Positions 9,051 through 18,723 are shown, counted from the stretch's first letter. The stretch is 64,000 nt of DNA from Legionella sainthelensi (GCF_900637685.1 NZ_LR134388.1:3747001-3811000), one strand, 5' to 3'. The notes: a model not told the origin generated them from the sequence alone. Translations and numbers: made by a program.

Positions 9051-10270
9051 ATGGATAATCAACGTAATAACCTTTTAAATTTAACTAAAAATACGTCCCA
9101 AGTGACATGCCTCTCTGAGAGAGGAGAAATTTATTTTAAAAGTAATGGGGTTTTAACGCTAGGCGTAGAAATTGAGCTCCAGCTCATTAATGCTAAAGAC
9201 TACAACCTATGCTCAAGAGCCACCGAGGTGCTAAATGCGACAGCACATCTTGAAAAATTAAGCCTGAATTTTATTTGAGTACTATAGAAGTAAATACCGA
9301 TAAGTGTATTGCTGTTCAGGAAGTGGAAGAGGATCTTCATAAAACACTTGCTTCACTTCAACTTGCAACAAAGGAATTAGGAGTCCTATTTGCAACAACA
9401 GGCTCTCACCCATTTTCTAAATACTCTGATTGGATTGTTTCCCCAACAGCCCGTTATCAAGAGCTTATTGATCGCAATCAATGGCTTACACGACGCATGA
9501 GTGTCTATGGATTACATATTCATCTCGGGATGTCTAGCGGCGAAGATTGTATTCGGTTTAACAATTTTTTTATGTATTTTTTGCCTCATTTATTAGCCCT
9601 TTCTTCAAGTTCTCCCTTTTGGCAAGGAATAGATACAGGACTTGCCTCATATAGACCAACCACTTATGAGGCACTCCCAACAGCAGGACAGCCCTATCAA
9701 GTAAAAACCTGGCAAGACTTTGAAAATCTGTATAAAACATTAAAGTTATGCGGCTCAATTAACTCCCTTAAAGATTTATGGTGGGATTTAAGACCAAGCC
9801 CTGGTTTTGGGACACTAGAAATTCGTGTTTGTGATGGTGCAGCAACCTTATCAGAAACTCTCGCCCTAGTTGCCTTGGTTCATGCTCTTGCCCATTGGTT
9901 TGCTGATAATGGAAGCTGGCTTGAATCAGTAGCTTATCCCCCTTATTGGCTTTCTCGTGAAAACAAATGGAGAGCGATTCGTTATGGCTTAGATGCTGAG
10001 CTATTAATGAATACGGAAGGCAAAACGAAATTAATGCGCGAGGATATCAATGAATGGATTGAAAAACTAAGCCCATACATTAAAAGATTAGGCTATCAAA
10101 CTTATTTTTCTAACCTTGAGCTTATCATGGACTCTGGTACCAGTTCCGATCGCCAACGCAAGGTATTTTCTCATAATCATTGTATTAAAGATATTGTGAA
10201 ACACAACATCAGTGAATTCTTACTGCAAAAACCTCTATACAAACACGAATCAATGAGTACCTGTCCTTAG
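9051..10270 (+). pseudogene. GCS2/YbdK-type carboxylate-amine ligase, interrupted by a single-base frameshift
   Basis: The first frame (9051-9278) starts MDNQRNNLLNL and carries LGVEIELQLIN, the GCS2 opening strand. It then runs into a stop. Reading continues one frame over, with STIEVNTDKC, TGSHPFSKYSDW, TARYQEL, YGLHIHLGM and GTLEIRVCDG, all typical of YbdK-like glutamate-cysteine ligase homologues. Adding one A to the five-A run at 9253-9257 restores HLEKIKPEFYLSTIEVN and a continuous protein of about 406 residues, the normal family length. The only defect is therefore one base in a homopolymer: a real loss, a slippage-tolerant gene or a sequencing error. It heads an operon with a GNAT gene and an AsnO-like amidotransferase, which suggests it makes the amide bond of an acetylated dipeptide osmolyte. 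Confidence 0.75.
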
Positions 10271-10305
10271 AGACTCTCACTAAAAACTAGTCGGGGAATA
10301 CATCG

Positions 10306-10998
10306 ATGAAGCAAATAACCTATACCTCAAACAAGTTGGGGAATATACTCATTAAAAGCAAGTTAAATCAATATACAATTTACTCAAACAGATTGGAGGC
10401 CCGTTCTCTTAACCAAGATGAAGAAGGTTTTTTAATCGATAAATATACCCAACTTTTAGAGAACCCTGAAAATATAAACCTGTTTGGTGAAGGAAAAATT
10501 TGGCAGTCCGCTACCATAAAAGAATTTATACAAGAAAAAACTGAATGTTGGAATTCGGGTAATAAATTTTCTGTATTTTCCATTTACCATTCGAATACTC
10601 AAGAATTTATCGGTTACCTCCATATAAAACATTCTTTAACCGATTTCGCCAATATAGGCATAGGCCATCAAAATGTCGCGGAAATTGCTTATATCCTTGA
10701 TGAGGCATTTTGGGGAAAAGGTTATGGAACTGAAATTGCAATTTTAGGAAAAAAGTTTATTAAACATATTATCTCTGAGAGCGCTAGTGATACTTTAGAA
10801 AAAGACATTAAAGAAATTGCGGCTACAGTTCATCCCTCAAATGAAGGCTCAAAAAGAATTTTACAAAAAACACTAAAACAGATGGAACCCGAAGAATTTA
10901 CCAAGTTTGGTGGTCAACCGCGCCTGTTATTTTTTAAACCATTAAAATCAAATGTTACCTTAATCGATAAATCTAACCCATTAACTGCAAAATTATAA
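10306..10998 (+). CDS. GNAT family N-acetyltransferase (RimJ/RimL-like)
   Basis: The 230-aa protein has a GNAT core: IGYLHIKHSL (beta strand 2-3), the AEIAYILDEAFWGKGYGTEI block with the acetyl-CoA pyrophosphate loop (GKGYGTE, about residues 141-147), and ATVHPSNEGSKRIL (about residues 175-190), the motif common in RimJ/RimL-type enzymes. A GGGGAA site precedes the ATG. It lies 35 bases after the GCS2 gene and 13 bases before the amidotransferase gene, so all three are likely co-transcribed. In the known NAGGN pathway an acetyltransferase domain caps the dipeptide; this enzyme could do that step. The acceptor is inferred from context only. Confidence 0.8.
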   Translation: MKQITYTSNKLGNILIKSKLNQYTIYSNRLEARSLNQDEEGFLIDKYTQLLENPENINLFGEGKIWQSATIKEFIQEKTECWNSGNKFSVFSIYHSNTQEFIGYLHIKHSLTDFANIGIGHQNVAEIAYILDEAFWGKGYGTEIAILGKKFIKHIISESASDTLEKDIKEIAATVHPSNEGSKRILQKTLKQMEPEEFTKFGGQPRLLFFKPLKSNVTLIDKSNPLTAKL

Positions 10999-11011
10999 AA
11001 AGGGAGGGTCT

Positions 11012-12796
11012 ATGTGTGGTATTGCTGGGGAGTTTCAATTCAATAAAAAAAACATTCCTCTTTTTAATCTAGAAAAGGCTTTGTTGAAACAGCTTAACCG
11101 AGGACCTGATGATGGCCAAATATATCTTACTAAAAATATGGCACTGGGACACAGGCGATTGAAAATATTTGATCTCTCTAATCGCGGCATGCAGCCCATG
11201 GTCAATTCGGAATTAGGGTTGGCGCTTGTATTTAATGGATCTATTTATAATTTTGTAGCATTACGCGACGTTTTAAAATCGAAAGGATACTCATTTGATT
11301 CAAATAGTGATACGGAAGTACTTCTGAAGGCCTATCATGCATGGGGAAAAGAATGTGTTCATCGCTTGAGTGGTATGTTTGCTTTTGCAATCTGGGAACA
11401 AGATACAGGGAATTTAATACTTGCACGAGATCGTCTAGGTATTAAACCCCTTTATTACAGCGCAGATGTAAATCATGGTTTCAAATTCGCCTCTACCTTA
11501 CCTGCTTTAATGGAATTTGGTAATATCGATACCTCGATCGATAAAATTGCGCTTCATTATTACCTCATGTTTCACGCTGTTCCTGAACCATTGACCATTT
11601 TATCCGGTGTAAAAAAGCTTCCTCCAGGATCTATAATGACTGTCTCTCCTGAGGGTCAAATCACAGAAAAACGTTACTGGGAATTAACCTTTGATAATAC
11701 AAAAGCCGATCATTATCATGATGAAAACTATTGGGTAAAAGAAACTTATGAAGCGTTAAAATCAGCAACTCAGCGCCAATTAGCTGCAGATGTCCCCGTG
11801 GGAATTTTACTTTCAGGAGGATTGGACTCTTCATTACTGGTTGCTATGGCTTCCAAACTGGGACATCAAAAAATTCAAACATTTTCTATTGGATTTGATA
11901 GCTCGAAAGAGGAACAAGGAGATGAATTTTTATATTCGAAACTCGTTGCTTCAAAGTTCAATACCCAACATCAGCAACTGTTTATTTCAAATAAACAATT
12001 AGCTTGCTCTTTGGGAAATTGTATTTCTGCAATGTCAGAGCCCATGCTAAGCCATGACAATATTGGTTTTTATCTTCTTTCTCAGGAAGTTGCCAAACAT
12101 GTTAAAGTGGTTCTGTCAGGCCAAGGTGCAGACGAGATTTTTGCGGGATATCATTGGTTTCAAAATATACACTTAAATCCAACATTACCCTCACAATCAG
12201 CACAAATTATTTTTAACAAAGTAGCTGATCGCTCTTTTAAAGAATATCAGCAACTCATAACCCTTGATTTTCAAACAACATTTCATGCCTCTGATTTTTT
12301 AATCAAACTTTGTGAAAATAATAACTCTAAAAACCCAGTTGATAATCTCCTTAAATATGAAAGTACCTTTGCATTAGCCAATGGACCGTTAAGCCGGGTT
12401 GATAATATGACCATGGCAGCAAGCCTTGAAGCAAGAGTTCCTTTTTTGGATGAAAAAATGCTTGGACTCGCGACTTCTTTACCCATTCAATTTAAATTGC
12501 CTCAGGGAGGTAAATACATTTTGAAAAAACTGGGAAAGAAAATCCTACCGAAACAAATTGTAGATCGCCCTAAAGGATATTTTCCCGTTCCAGCATTAAA
12601 ATATTTAGAGGGGAGTACCTTGGAACTGATGCGTGACGTACTTTCTCCTGACAAGATAAAGCAAAGAGGAATTTTTAATTCCCAAGCAATTCAAAACCTA
12701 TTTACTCATTCCACAAAAAATTTTACTCCTTCGGGAATCTCTAAATTGTGGCAAGTGGGTCTGCTTGAATATTGGTTGCAACAACATAAATTATAA
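11012..12796 (+). CDS. asnO: Class II glutamine amidotransferase / asparagine synthetase family, N-acetylglutaminylglutamine amidotransferase-like
   Basis: The protein begins MCGIAGEF, with Cys2 as the glutaminase nucleophile, and has RGPDDG, ALGHRRLKIFDLS and FNGSIYNF of the Ntn domain. The synthetase half carries the pyrophosphate loop LLSGGLDSS (about residues 265-273). At 594 aa it matches the amidotransferase of the N-acetylglutaminylglutamine amide pathway more closely, from memory of that family, than housekeeping AsnB: MSEPMLSHDNI, VVLSGQGADEIFAGYHW and KGYFPVPALKYL are characteristic segments. The enzyme would amidate the C-terminal carboxylate of an acetylated dipeptide using glutamine and ATP. 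An AAAAGGGAGGG site precedes the ATG. Ordinary asparagine synthetase remains possible. Confidence 0.85.
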   Translation: MCGIAGEFQFNKKNIPLFNLEKALLKQLNRGPDDGQIYLTKNMALGHRRLKIFDLSNRGMQPMVNSELGLALVFNGSIYNFVALRDVLKSKGYSFDSNSDTEVLLKAYHAWGKECVHRLSGMFAFAIWEQDTGNLILARDRLGIKPLYYSADVNHGFKFASTLPALMEFGNIDTSIDKIALHYYLMFHAVPEPLTILSGVKKLPPGSIMTVSPEGQITEKRYWELTFDNTKADHYHDENYWVKETYEALKSATQRQLAADVPVGILLSGGLDSSLLVAMASKLGHQKIQTFSIGFDSSKEEQGDEFLYSKLVASKFNTQHQQLFISNKQLACSLGNCISAMSEPMLSHDNIGFYLLSQEVAKHVKVVLSGQGADEIFAGYHWFQNIHLNPTLPSQSAQIIFNKVADRSFKEYQQLITLDFQTTFHASDFLIKLCENNNSKNPVDNLLKYESTFALANGPLSRVDNMTMAASLEARVPFLDEKMLGLATSLPIQFKLPQGGKYILKKLGKKILPKQIVDRPKGYFPVPALKYLEGSTLELMRDVLSPDKIKQRGIFNSQAIQNLFTHSTKNFTPSGISKLWQVGLLEYWLQQHKL

Positions 12797-12849
12797 ACCT
12801 AGCATATTATTTTTCAGTTTGCTGGTTCATAGAACCTGCAAATGGAGAA

Positions 12850-12872
12850 GGCCACTAGCAAATTCTGTGGCC
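12850..12872. terminator. Weak hairpin between convergent genes
   Basis: GGCCAC and GTGGCC arms enclose an 11-base loop, between the stop of the amidotransferase gene and the end of the convergent ArsC-like gene. There is no clear T-run, so a terminator role is tentative. Confidence 0.3.
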
Positions 12873-12893
12873 AATATTCCACACGAGTCAAAC

Positions 12894-13241
12894 TCAGATC
12901 GTCACAAAGAGTTCTTTATATTGTTCTTCATTAAAGCCTACAGCCACTGTTTTACCATGTTCCATTAACACCGGTCGTTTGATGAGCGAGGAATTTGTGA
13001 TAATAAAGTCTATTTTTTCTGGAAGACTTAATGCTTCATAATGATCTTTATATTTTCGGTACGTCATTCCGTTTTTGTTGATAGGAAGCTCACCAAAATA
13101 ATCACTCCATGCTTTGATTTGTTCCTTCGTAGGGGGAATTTTTTTGAAATCGACAAACTCATAGTCAATTTTATTTTTCTCCAGGAAGAGACGGGCTTTT
13201 TTTACGGTATCACAGTTGGGGATTGCAAACATTGAAATCAT
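12894..13241 (-). CDS. ArsC/Spx-family thiol reductase-like protein (YffB type)
   Basis: The thioredoxin-fold ArsC-like family is recognised from FAIPNCDTVKKARLFLEK near the N terminus, with a single Cys followed by TVKKA, then VDFKKIPPT and SLIKRPVL with the conserved Arg-Pro. The length, 115 aa, is right for YffB-like proteins, which are glutathione-dependent reductases of unclear substrate. A longer frame from 13271 exists, but the ATG at 13241 has a TTTGGA site upstream and fits the family start better. It stands alone, convergent with the AsnO-like operon. Confidence 0.82.
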   Translation of the reverse strand: MISMFAIPNCDTVKKARLFLEKNKIDYEFVDFKKIPPTKEQIKAWSDYFGELPINKNGMTYRKYKDHYEALSLPEKIDFIITNSSLIKRPVLMEHGKTVAVGFNEEQYKELFVTI

Positions 13242-13445
13242 TTTTATCCAAAGAATTGAGCAGCTAGTCATAACTACATCTTATAATGTTGTGCCCCTTT
13301 CTTCTAGGAAAATAGTACGTGTTACCAAAATTTCGATAGTACTTCGTGTTTCCTGAGCACCATTGTCATAGACTTGAGGACTTTGTCATTTTCGTGCAAA
13401 CGGAAATCCATTTTGATACAAGCATTACGCTGCCACCAACCATGG

Positions 13446-13465
13446 GTCCCCGCTCTCGCGAGGAC
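13446..13465. repeat. Short GC-rich palindromic element, REP-like
   Basis: GTCCCCGCTCTCGCGAGGAC is an imperfect palindrome in an otherwise AT-rich 270-base gap. It resembles the short palindromes found dispersed in many gamma-proteobacterial genomes, but only one copy is visible here. Confidence 0.35.
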
Positions 13466-13512
13466 GACACAAGCCTCTTAAGTCACGTAGTGTACCTTGT
13501 TATGGGACAACT

Positions 13513-14505
13513 TTAATTACATGCAGTGAGGATTTTATTTCCTCTATTGTAAGTACATAATCCAAAAAAGTTATTCGCGTCTCCATTAAGCGGTTGTTTG
13601 TCGTATAAAGCGAAATAATAGGAATCAAATGTATCCATCGTCGTACCGCCAGCACCAGTAGCTCTATTTTGCCACCAGGTATAATAGCCTTGTTCATTGG
13701 ATAACGAAGCATTAGGATTTTGTCCTGCATTATACTGACTCGGCCATCCTTCTTCAGTGACGACCACGGTTTGGGCATAGGCAGCTTTAACAGCATTATA
13801 TCTGTTATAAAATTGTGATTCTGATGGCTCTGGAAAGGCGGGTTGTTCTGGTGACCAATAAGGATAAATGTTGGCGCCTACAAAATCTAATTTTGGAATG
13901 ATTCCATAGGGGTCATATGTAGAAGCAGGAGACTGAGCGAGCTTTAAAAGAGCTCCATCTTGCTGCGCAGTGGAAAGCAGAGCCGAGGAGCCTAAGCTTG
14001 CTCTAATCGTAGAAAGATCGCTAGAAATATGCTGTTGTACCAGGTCATTCGGGGTAGTGAAATTCCAGTTGTAAATATCTTCATTACCTACAACAATCCC
14101 AATAATGCAATTACTACCGTATTTATTGAAACTGTCAATGGCAGCTTGAACTTGTTGTGCTCTAGCAGTATCACACCAAGTGGAGCAGTTATCCTGTGCG
14201 GGATCAAATTCATAAACGCCTAACAGTAATTTTATACCCATAGGACAAGCTATATCAGCCATAGTGGCAGTATTTTGTCCATTTACGGTCGAAACGATGG
14301 AATAAAATGTTTTAACAACAGTAAATCCATTATTCTTGGCCGTTTGAAAATCTCTCGTCATTTCACTTTTCATAGTCTGAATATTATTTTGTATCTGCGC
14401 ATCTGTGTAGACTTTGCTGTGTGCGGGATCGTAATTGATGCCACGAGTGATAGCCCATGAAGAAAATGTACTTAAAAAGAGCATACAACCCACTACTTTT
14501 TTCAT
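13513..14505 (-). CDS. Exported glycoside hydrolase family 17-like protein (beta-1,3-glucanase type)
   Basis: A signal peptide (MKKVVGCMLFLSTFSSWA) is followed by RGINYDP, the opening beta strand of GH17 enzymes. VVGNEDIY holds the likely acid/base Glu142 after Asn141, and VVTEEGWPSQ holds the likely nucleophile Glu251 in the ExGWPS signature. At 330 aa it is one compact TIM barrel. GH17 enzymes cut beta-1,3-glucans and are mainly known from plants and fungi. In this bacterium the protein would act in the periplasm or outside the cell, perhaps on fungal, algal or protist glucan. A GGAG site lies 6 bases before the ATG at 14505; the ATG four codons upstream overlaps that site and is rejected. 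Several Cys residues suggest disulfides. Confidence 0.82.
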   Translation of the reverse strand: MKKVVGCMLFLSTFSSWAITRGINYDPAHSKVYTDAQIQNNIQTMKSEMTRDFQTAKNNGFTVVKTFYSIVSTVNGQNTATMADIACPMGIKLLLGVYEFDPAQDNCSTWCDTARAQQVQAAIDSFNKYGSNCIIGIVVGNEDIYNWNFTTPNDLVQQHISSDLSTIRASLGSSALLSTAQQDGALLKLAQSPASTYDPYGIIPKLDFVGANIYPYWSPEQPAFPEPSESQFYNRYNAVKAAYAQTVVVTEEGWPSQYNAGQNPNASLSNEQGYYTWWQNRATGAGGTTMDTFDSYYFALYDKQPLNGDANNFFGLCTYNRGNKILTACN

Positions 14506-14709
14506 ATGGAACTCCATTTATAGAAAGTTTAGTCTTAAGTAACTGCTAAAATCACACCCTAACTCTCGCAGCGTATTCGCCTCGAGTTAGAATCAGCACT
14601 TGATCCTACAACATGGAGACATCAAGCGAAGGGGAACAGTTACCCTGTTACATTTATTTTTATTTGCCTTTGTGAGCGAAAGAGAATAGCCGTGAACGGC
14701 ACAAAGTAG

Positions 14710-14728
14710 CCCCGGGGATCACCCGGGG
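14710..14728. terminator. GC-rich hairpin after the exported repeat-protein gene
   Basis: CCCCGGG and CCCGGGG arms flank GATCA, about 35 bases beyond the stop of the minus-strand gene. A second small GCCGT/ACGGC hairpin follows at 14689-14700. There is no strong T-run on either strand, so this may be a terminator or just a structured spacer. Confidence 0.4.
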
Positions 14729-14763
14729 AACGAATGCTCAGTTTATTAAAATGCAGGCTCCAT

Positions 14764-16071
14764 TTAATTAAATGCCACCCACCATAAGTTAACCCAAGGA
14801 ACCACCCCAAACACCGGAGTAGGAACACAACTGGTGAATTTGCCTTCAGCACTTAAAGTGCATTGATAGATATCACCAAATAAAGAAGTTGCAGTACCAT
14901 AATCTGCCACATAAGCATATTGGGTGCCGCCAAAGGTTTCAAAAGCGACGGTTCTCGGGCTCCAATCAAGTACTCCAGCACCTGGTGTTTCTGAACATTG
15001 ATTAAATGTTCCATCAGAATTTAAACTGCACCGAAATACATCACCGTTATCATCAGAAACATACGCATATGCATTCGCACCAAATGTCGCAAAAGTTACT
15101 GATTTAGGTAACCAATTAGGGGAGCCAGAAGCTGGCGTAATAATAGTACACGTGTTAAAGGTACCATTGGTTAAGCCACCGAAATTTAAACTGCATTGAT
15201 ATAGATTGCCATTATCACTCGCTACATAAGCATATTGAGTCCCACCTATGGTCGCAAAAGTTGTAGATACAGGTATCCAGCCAAGTGTGGAAGCAGTTGG
15301 CGTTGGAATGCAGGTATTAAACGTCCCATCGTTATTTAAAGTACATTGATATACATTTGCAACATCGTCGGATACGTATGCGTACTGGATACCATTAATT
15401 GTTGCAAAGGTTATTCCTGCTGCATAGGAATAAAAAGTCCCTGTTGGCGTTAACGCATTACACATATCAAATGAACCTTCTGAATTTAAAGTGCATTGAT
15501 AGACGACGCCATTTGGCCAGGAAGCAACATAAGCATATTGAATACCATTCACAGTTGCAAAAGCTATAGACTCAGGGATCCAACTCGGTACTCCTGGAGA
15601 ATGCGCCGACTCACATCTGCTCAAGGTCCCATCGGAGTTTACCTGACATTTATATACAATCTGATTGAAACCTGATGCCACGTATGCATATTTTTGTTTC
15701 GTGACAGTAATCGTCTGAAGCTCACAACTAGAGCCTTTGCCAACGCCGCTTAAACACAATTGGGCACTTACTGTCCCGGGTGGGCCTGAAAGAGTAAGCT
15801 TCGCTGGCACTATGTCACTAACAGAAAAAAGATAATAACCATTATTAGTTGGATTAATATGAGCCACAGTATATCCCGGGGTCAGTATTTTAATTCCAGC
15901 TTTAGGGTAAGTCCAATTCGGTGTCACAGTAGTGACGGTTAATGTATCGACGTAAGTGGAAACTTTAAAAAAATTTCCAGGACGGATAATTGAGCTCTTG
16001 TTTTCAGCCCAACTCGATGGTCCGTAGAATAAGAAAAAAGCTATACCTATCAACAATATCCTTTTTATCAT
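14764..16071 (-). CDS. Exported repeat protein, probable beta-propeller
   Basis: A signal peptide (MIKRILLIGIAFFLFYGPSSWA) leads into an Ig-like N-terminal domain of about 110 residues with a Cys pair. At least six repeats of about 45-55 aa follow, built on QYAYVAS(D)xGNxYQCxLNxDGTFxxC, with a regularly placed Cys pair. Such Tyr-Val and Asn-Gly strands repeating six to seven times suggest a disulfide-tied beta-propeller. The role is unknown; such proteins in Legionella are often secreted by the type II system, which is inference. The start at 16071 has an AAGGAATTTAAC site; an upstream in-frame start at 16095 is less likely. It resembles, in layout only, the larger exported protein at 22941-25832. 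Confidence 0.7.
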   Translation of the reverse strand: MIKRILLIGIAFFLFYGPSSWAENKSSIIRPGNFFKVSTYVDTLTVTTVTPNWTYPKAGIKILTPGYTVAHINPTNNGYYLFSVSDIVPAKLTLSGPPGTVSAQLCLSGVGKGSSCELQTITVTKQKYAYVASGFNQIVYKCQVNSDGTLSRCESAHSPGVPSWIPESIAFATVNGIQYAYVASWPNGVVYQCTLNSEGSFDMCNALTPTGTFYSYAAGITFATINGIQYAYVSDDVANVYQCTLNNDGTFNTCIPTPTASTLGWIPVSTTFATIGGTQYAYVASDNGNLYQCSLNFGGLTNGTFNTCTIITPASGSPNWLPKSVTFATFGANAYAYVSDDNGDVFRCSLNSDGTFNQCSETPGAGVLDWSPRTVAFETFGGTQYAYVADYGTATSLFGDIYQCTLSAEGKFTSCVPTPVFGVVPWVNLWWVAFN

Positions 16072-16243
16072 GTTAAATTCCTTAATTTGAAGCAAGCTAC
16101 ATTAAGCGATTGATAGTACAATGCAATCAAACAAGAGCTCAAGTTTTTTGTTAGGATTGCAGAGCGTATTGCATCACAATTACTCGGTGAAAGTACCCGA
16201 GATAAAAAATCATAAAATTTAATTTCTTTTTCATAATACATCG

Positions 16244-17473
16244 TCAAAGAAAACAAGTATAAATTAACATGTTCATTGCAGTTAGTGGAACACCAACTTT
16301 TATAAATTCAAAAAATCCAAATCCTTTCATCCCTCGTTTTTCCATATTTTGTATAATAATGACATTACTTGCCGCCCCTAGTATCGATAAATTGCCTGCA
16401 ATGGTACTTCCTGCTGCTAGCGCAAGATACTGAGAATCAGCCGCATGATGATTCATTAATAAGGGCAAATACAAGGCGACTAAAGGAACATTGGAAATAA
16501 ATTGACTAAGAATTACACTAATAAATACAATTACCGGGACTTGTGTCACCGTTATGTGAAATTGATTTATCGTAGTTTGAAAAAAACCGCTATCCCACAC
16601 GCTTTGTATTAGTATAAATGTACTTGCAAAAAAGAGTAACGTTCCCCAATCCAGCTGTTTTAATAAAAACCAACGTTGTTTGCAGAATAAAATCGGTAAC
16701 GCAGCAATGACAGCAATATAACTAAAATTGATACGTAAAGAGGTGTGCATCATATCAGTAATTATTTTAGCGAATACTAAAAACAACATAAGTACCAAAC
16801 TTATTTTCACAAGTATTATCATCGGATAATGATTAATTGGGCCTGGAACTGGCTTTTCTATCGGTTTGTTTAGCGTGTGCTTATAAATAAAATAAATAAA
16901 GAAATAAGTCACAATAAGATTGATTACAGTCGGAATAATCAGCGGCTTAATAAAATCCAGAAATGGAGAGGACAACCCGCCCTTTACAGCAATAAGTAAG
17001 TTTTGTGGATTGCCTATCGGACTTATGACACTACCAATTGTAATCGCAAATGCTAAAGCAAAGAGTAGCGGTTTTGTTACATGCTTTTGTGATTTGCATA
17101 ATTGCAAAATAATAGGCGTACCCACAATAGCAATAGTGTCATTCATCAATAAAGCAGCGCTGAACCCAAGAACAAAAACAATAATTAATAAAGCATGTTT
17201 TCCTGTTATCGCATGAAAAAAAATACGATCCGTTATACGTTCCAGATAACCACTTTCTTCTGCTGCTTGGCAAATCAAAAACATTCCAAACAAATAAAAC
17301 ATCACATCAGGTTCAATAGCAGAAAGTGCATGCAGTGGAGATATTTGTTGAAATAAAATGGATGCTACAGCACCTATCGTCATGAGCCCCCAGATAGGGA
17401 CGGTCATTTTAACAAGATGTCGCAAAGCAATAGCAACTAAAACCATTAAGAGAATAAGAACAGCTAGTGGCAT
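16244..17473 (-). CDS. ArsB/NhaD-type (SLC13-like) anion or Na+/H+ antiporter family permease
   Basis: This is a 409-aa integral membrane protein with about 10-12 hydrophobic segments. It shows the ion-transporter superfamily signatures of the ArsB/NhaD group: FLICQAAEESG, SAALLMNDTIAIVGTP (first re-entrant repeat), SVISPIGNPQNL, and the second-half SQFISNVPLVALYLP and AGSTIAGNLSILGAASNVII. These paired NDT and NVP motifs form the transport core. The substrate (arsenite, Na+/H+, dicarboxylate) cannot be told from the sequence. It lies upstream of and parallel to the exported repeat gene, with no evidence of an operon. Confidence 0.82.
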   Translation of the reverse strand: MPLAVLILLMVLVAIALRHLVKMTVPIWGLMTIGAVASILFQQISPLHALSAIEPDVMFYLFGMFLICQAAEESGYLERITDRIFFHAITGKHALLIIVFVLGFSAALLMNDTIAIVGTPIILQLCKSQKHVTKPLLFALAFAITIGSVISPIGNPQNLLIAVKGGLSSPFLDFIKPLIIPTVINLIVTYFFIYFIYKHTLNKPIEKPVPGPINHYPMIILVKISLVLMLFLVFAKIITDMMHTSLRINFSYIAVIAALPILFCKQRWFLLKQLDWGTLLFFASTFILIQSVWDSGFFQTTINQFHITVTQVPVIVFISVILSQFISNVPLVALYLPLLMNHHAADSQYLALAAGSTIAGNLSILGAASNVIIIQNMEKRGMKGFGFFEFIKVGVPLTAMNMLIYTCFL

Positions 17474-17623
17474 CCATCCATCCTAAAATTTTTACTTAAT
17501 TATCGCCAACCTCATGTTGAAAATCATCAAAATCAATTTAAATTGCATGGCATTGTTTTTATCCAGAGCAATTAGATCGGAATCAAAACAAAAATAGATT
17601 AAAATAGCAGGTTTAGGACTTTT

Positions 17624-18592
17624 TTATTTATTCAAGCTGCAAATATCCAAACCATCGCCATCTAACTCACAATTCATGGATTGTTGAATTGCTTCAGTAC
17701 GTACTATTTTAATTCTTCTGGTGATCTCATGCCCTATATATTTCGAAGCGAGCTCTTTAGTGTTAATTGATGTAACTGCATGAAAAGCATGACGTATTTT
17801 TTCAATATAGCTCGATTCTTGGGTATAAAGTTCAAAGACATGCAAGCAATCGTTGAAACGTTCCTTGTTTTGAAAGGCCCCCATATTTGTCAATAAATTC
17901 AATAACTCTGGTGCCTCTAACTCAGATAACCGTTGGAACTGTGACAGATTTTTAATTGTTAATAAAGCCAAGTCACGATATTGGTTGGATACATTAAATT
18001 GTTTACAAAATTTAGTTATTTCTTCTTGAGTCAGCTCAAGCATCAATGCAGCAAAACGTACCGGTGCTGAGTTCTTATAATCAGCGGCTCGTTGCATGGC
18101 CTTGATACCAGGGCCCGGTATTTTTACATAAGGAAATAAAATACGATCCGCGTTGCATTTTTTTAACACATTGAAAAATTTTTCTGGATGAGGCCCCATA
18201 AATGCCCGTTCCATTTCGTTCCAAATTCTCTCGTTGCTGAGTTCGCTGATTTTGTTTTCACGAACCATTTGCTCCATAAGCTCCATTGTTTCTGAAGCTA
18301 CGTCAAAACCTAGACAAGCAGCAAAGCGCGCCGTACGTATTAATCGTAGAGGATCTTCAACAAATGCAGGCGATATATGTCGGAGTATACGGTGTTCTAA
18401 ATCAAACTTCCCATTGTAAGGATCAATTAACTCACCCATTTTCTCCTGCTCAAGTGGGAACGCCATCGCATTAATTGTCAAGTCTCGCCGTTTTAAATCA
18501 TCTACTAAAGTAATCGAAGAAGAAGTATCAAATTCAAAACCACCGTGCCCGTAGCTTTTTCGTTTCTCAAGACGGGCAAGTGCACTTGACAT
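17624..18592 (-). pseudogene. cca: CCA tRNA nucleotidyltransferase, N-terminally truncated
   Basis: The protein aligns by eye to the class II CCA-adding enzyme from its ALARLEKR segment onward: GGFEFDTSSSITL, DDLKRRDLTINAMAF, IDPYNGKFDLEHRILRH, AFVEDPLRLIRTARFAA and ERIWNEMERAF are all present. The first 60 or so residues, which hold the nucleotide-binding GG..RD turn and the two catalytic Asp, are absent: an in-frame TGA lies six codons before the ATG and no N-terminal homology appears upstream. The remaining length is 322 aa against about 410 for the full enzyme. Without the catalytic Asp it cannot add CCA, so it is most likely a decaying copy, and a complete enzyme must be encoded elsewhere. 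It abuts the broken sensor-kinase region. Confidence 0.78.
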
Positions 18593-18723
18593 ATAGTGAC
18601 CCCAAGAAGGTCAATTAAAAAAATTCCCTTCAAATTTCGGATAATTTGACCCTATTTGCATGAATATCTAAAACACAGATAATTCATTTTGACTTGTATA
18701 AAAGGCATGGGCGACCAACTTGA

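Noticed and set aside
9240..9290. Programmed ribosomal frameshift in the GCS2 gene
   Set aside because: The A-run is short and no classic slippery heptamer or downstream pseudoknot is evident; a plain indel or sequencing error is simpler.
16920..17216. 98-codon plus-strand frame
   Set aside because: Antisense shadow of the ArsB/NhaD-type permease gene.
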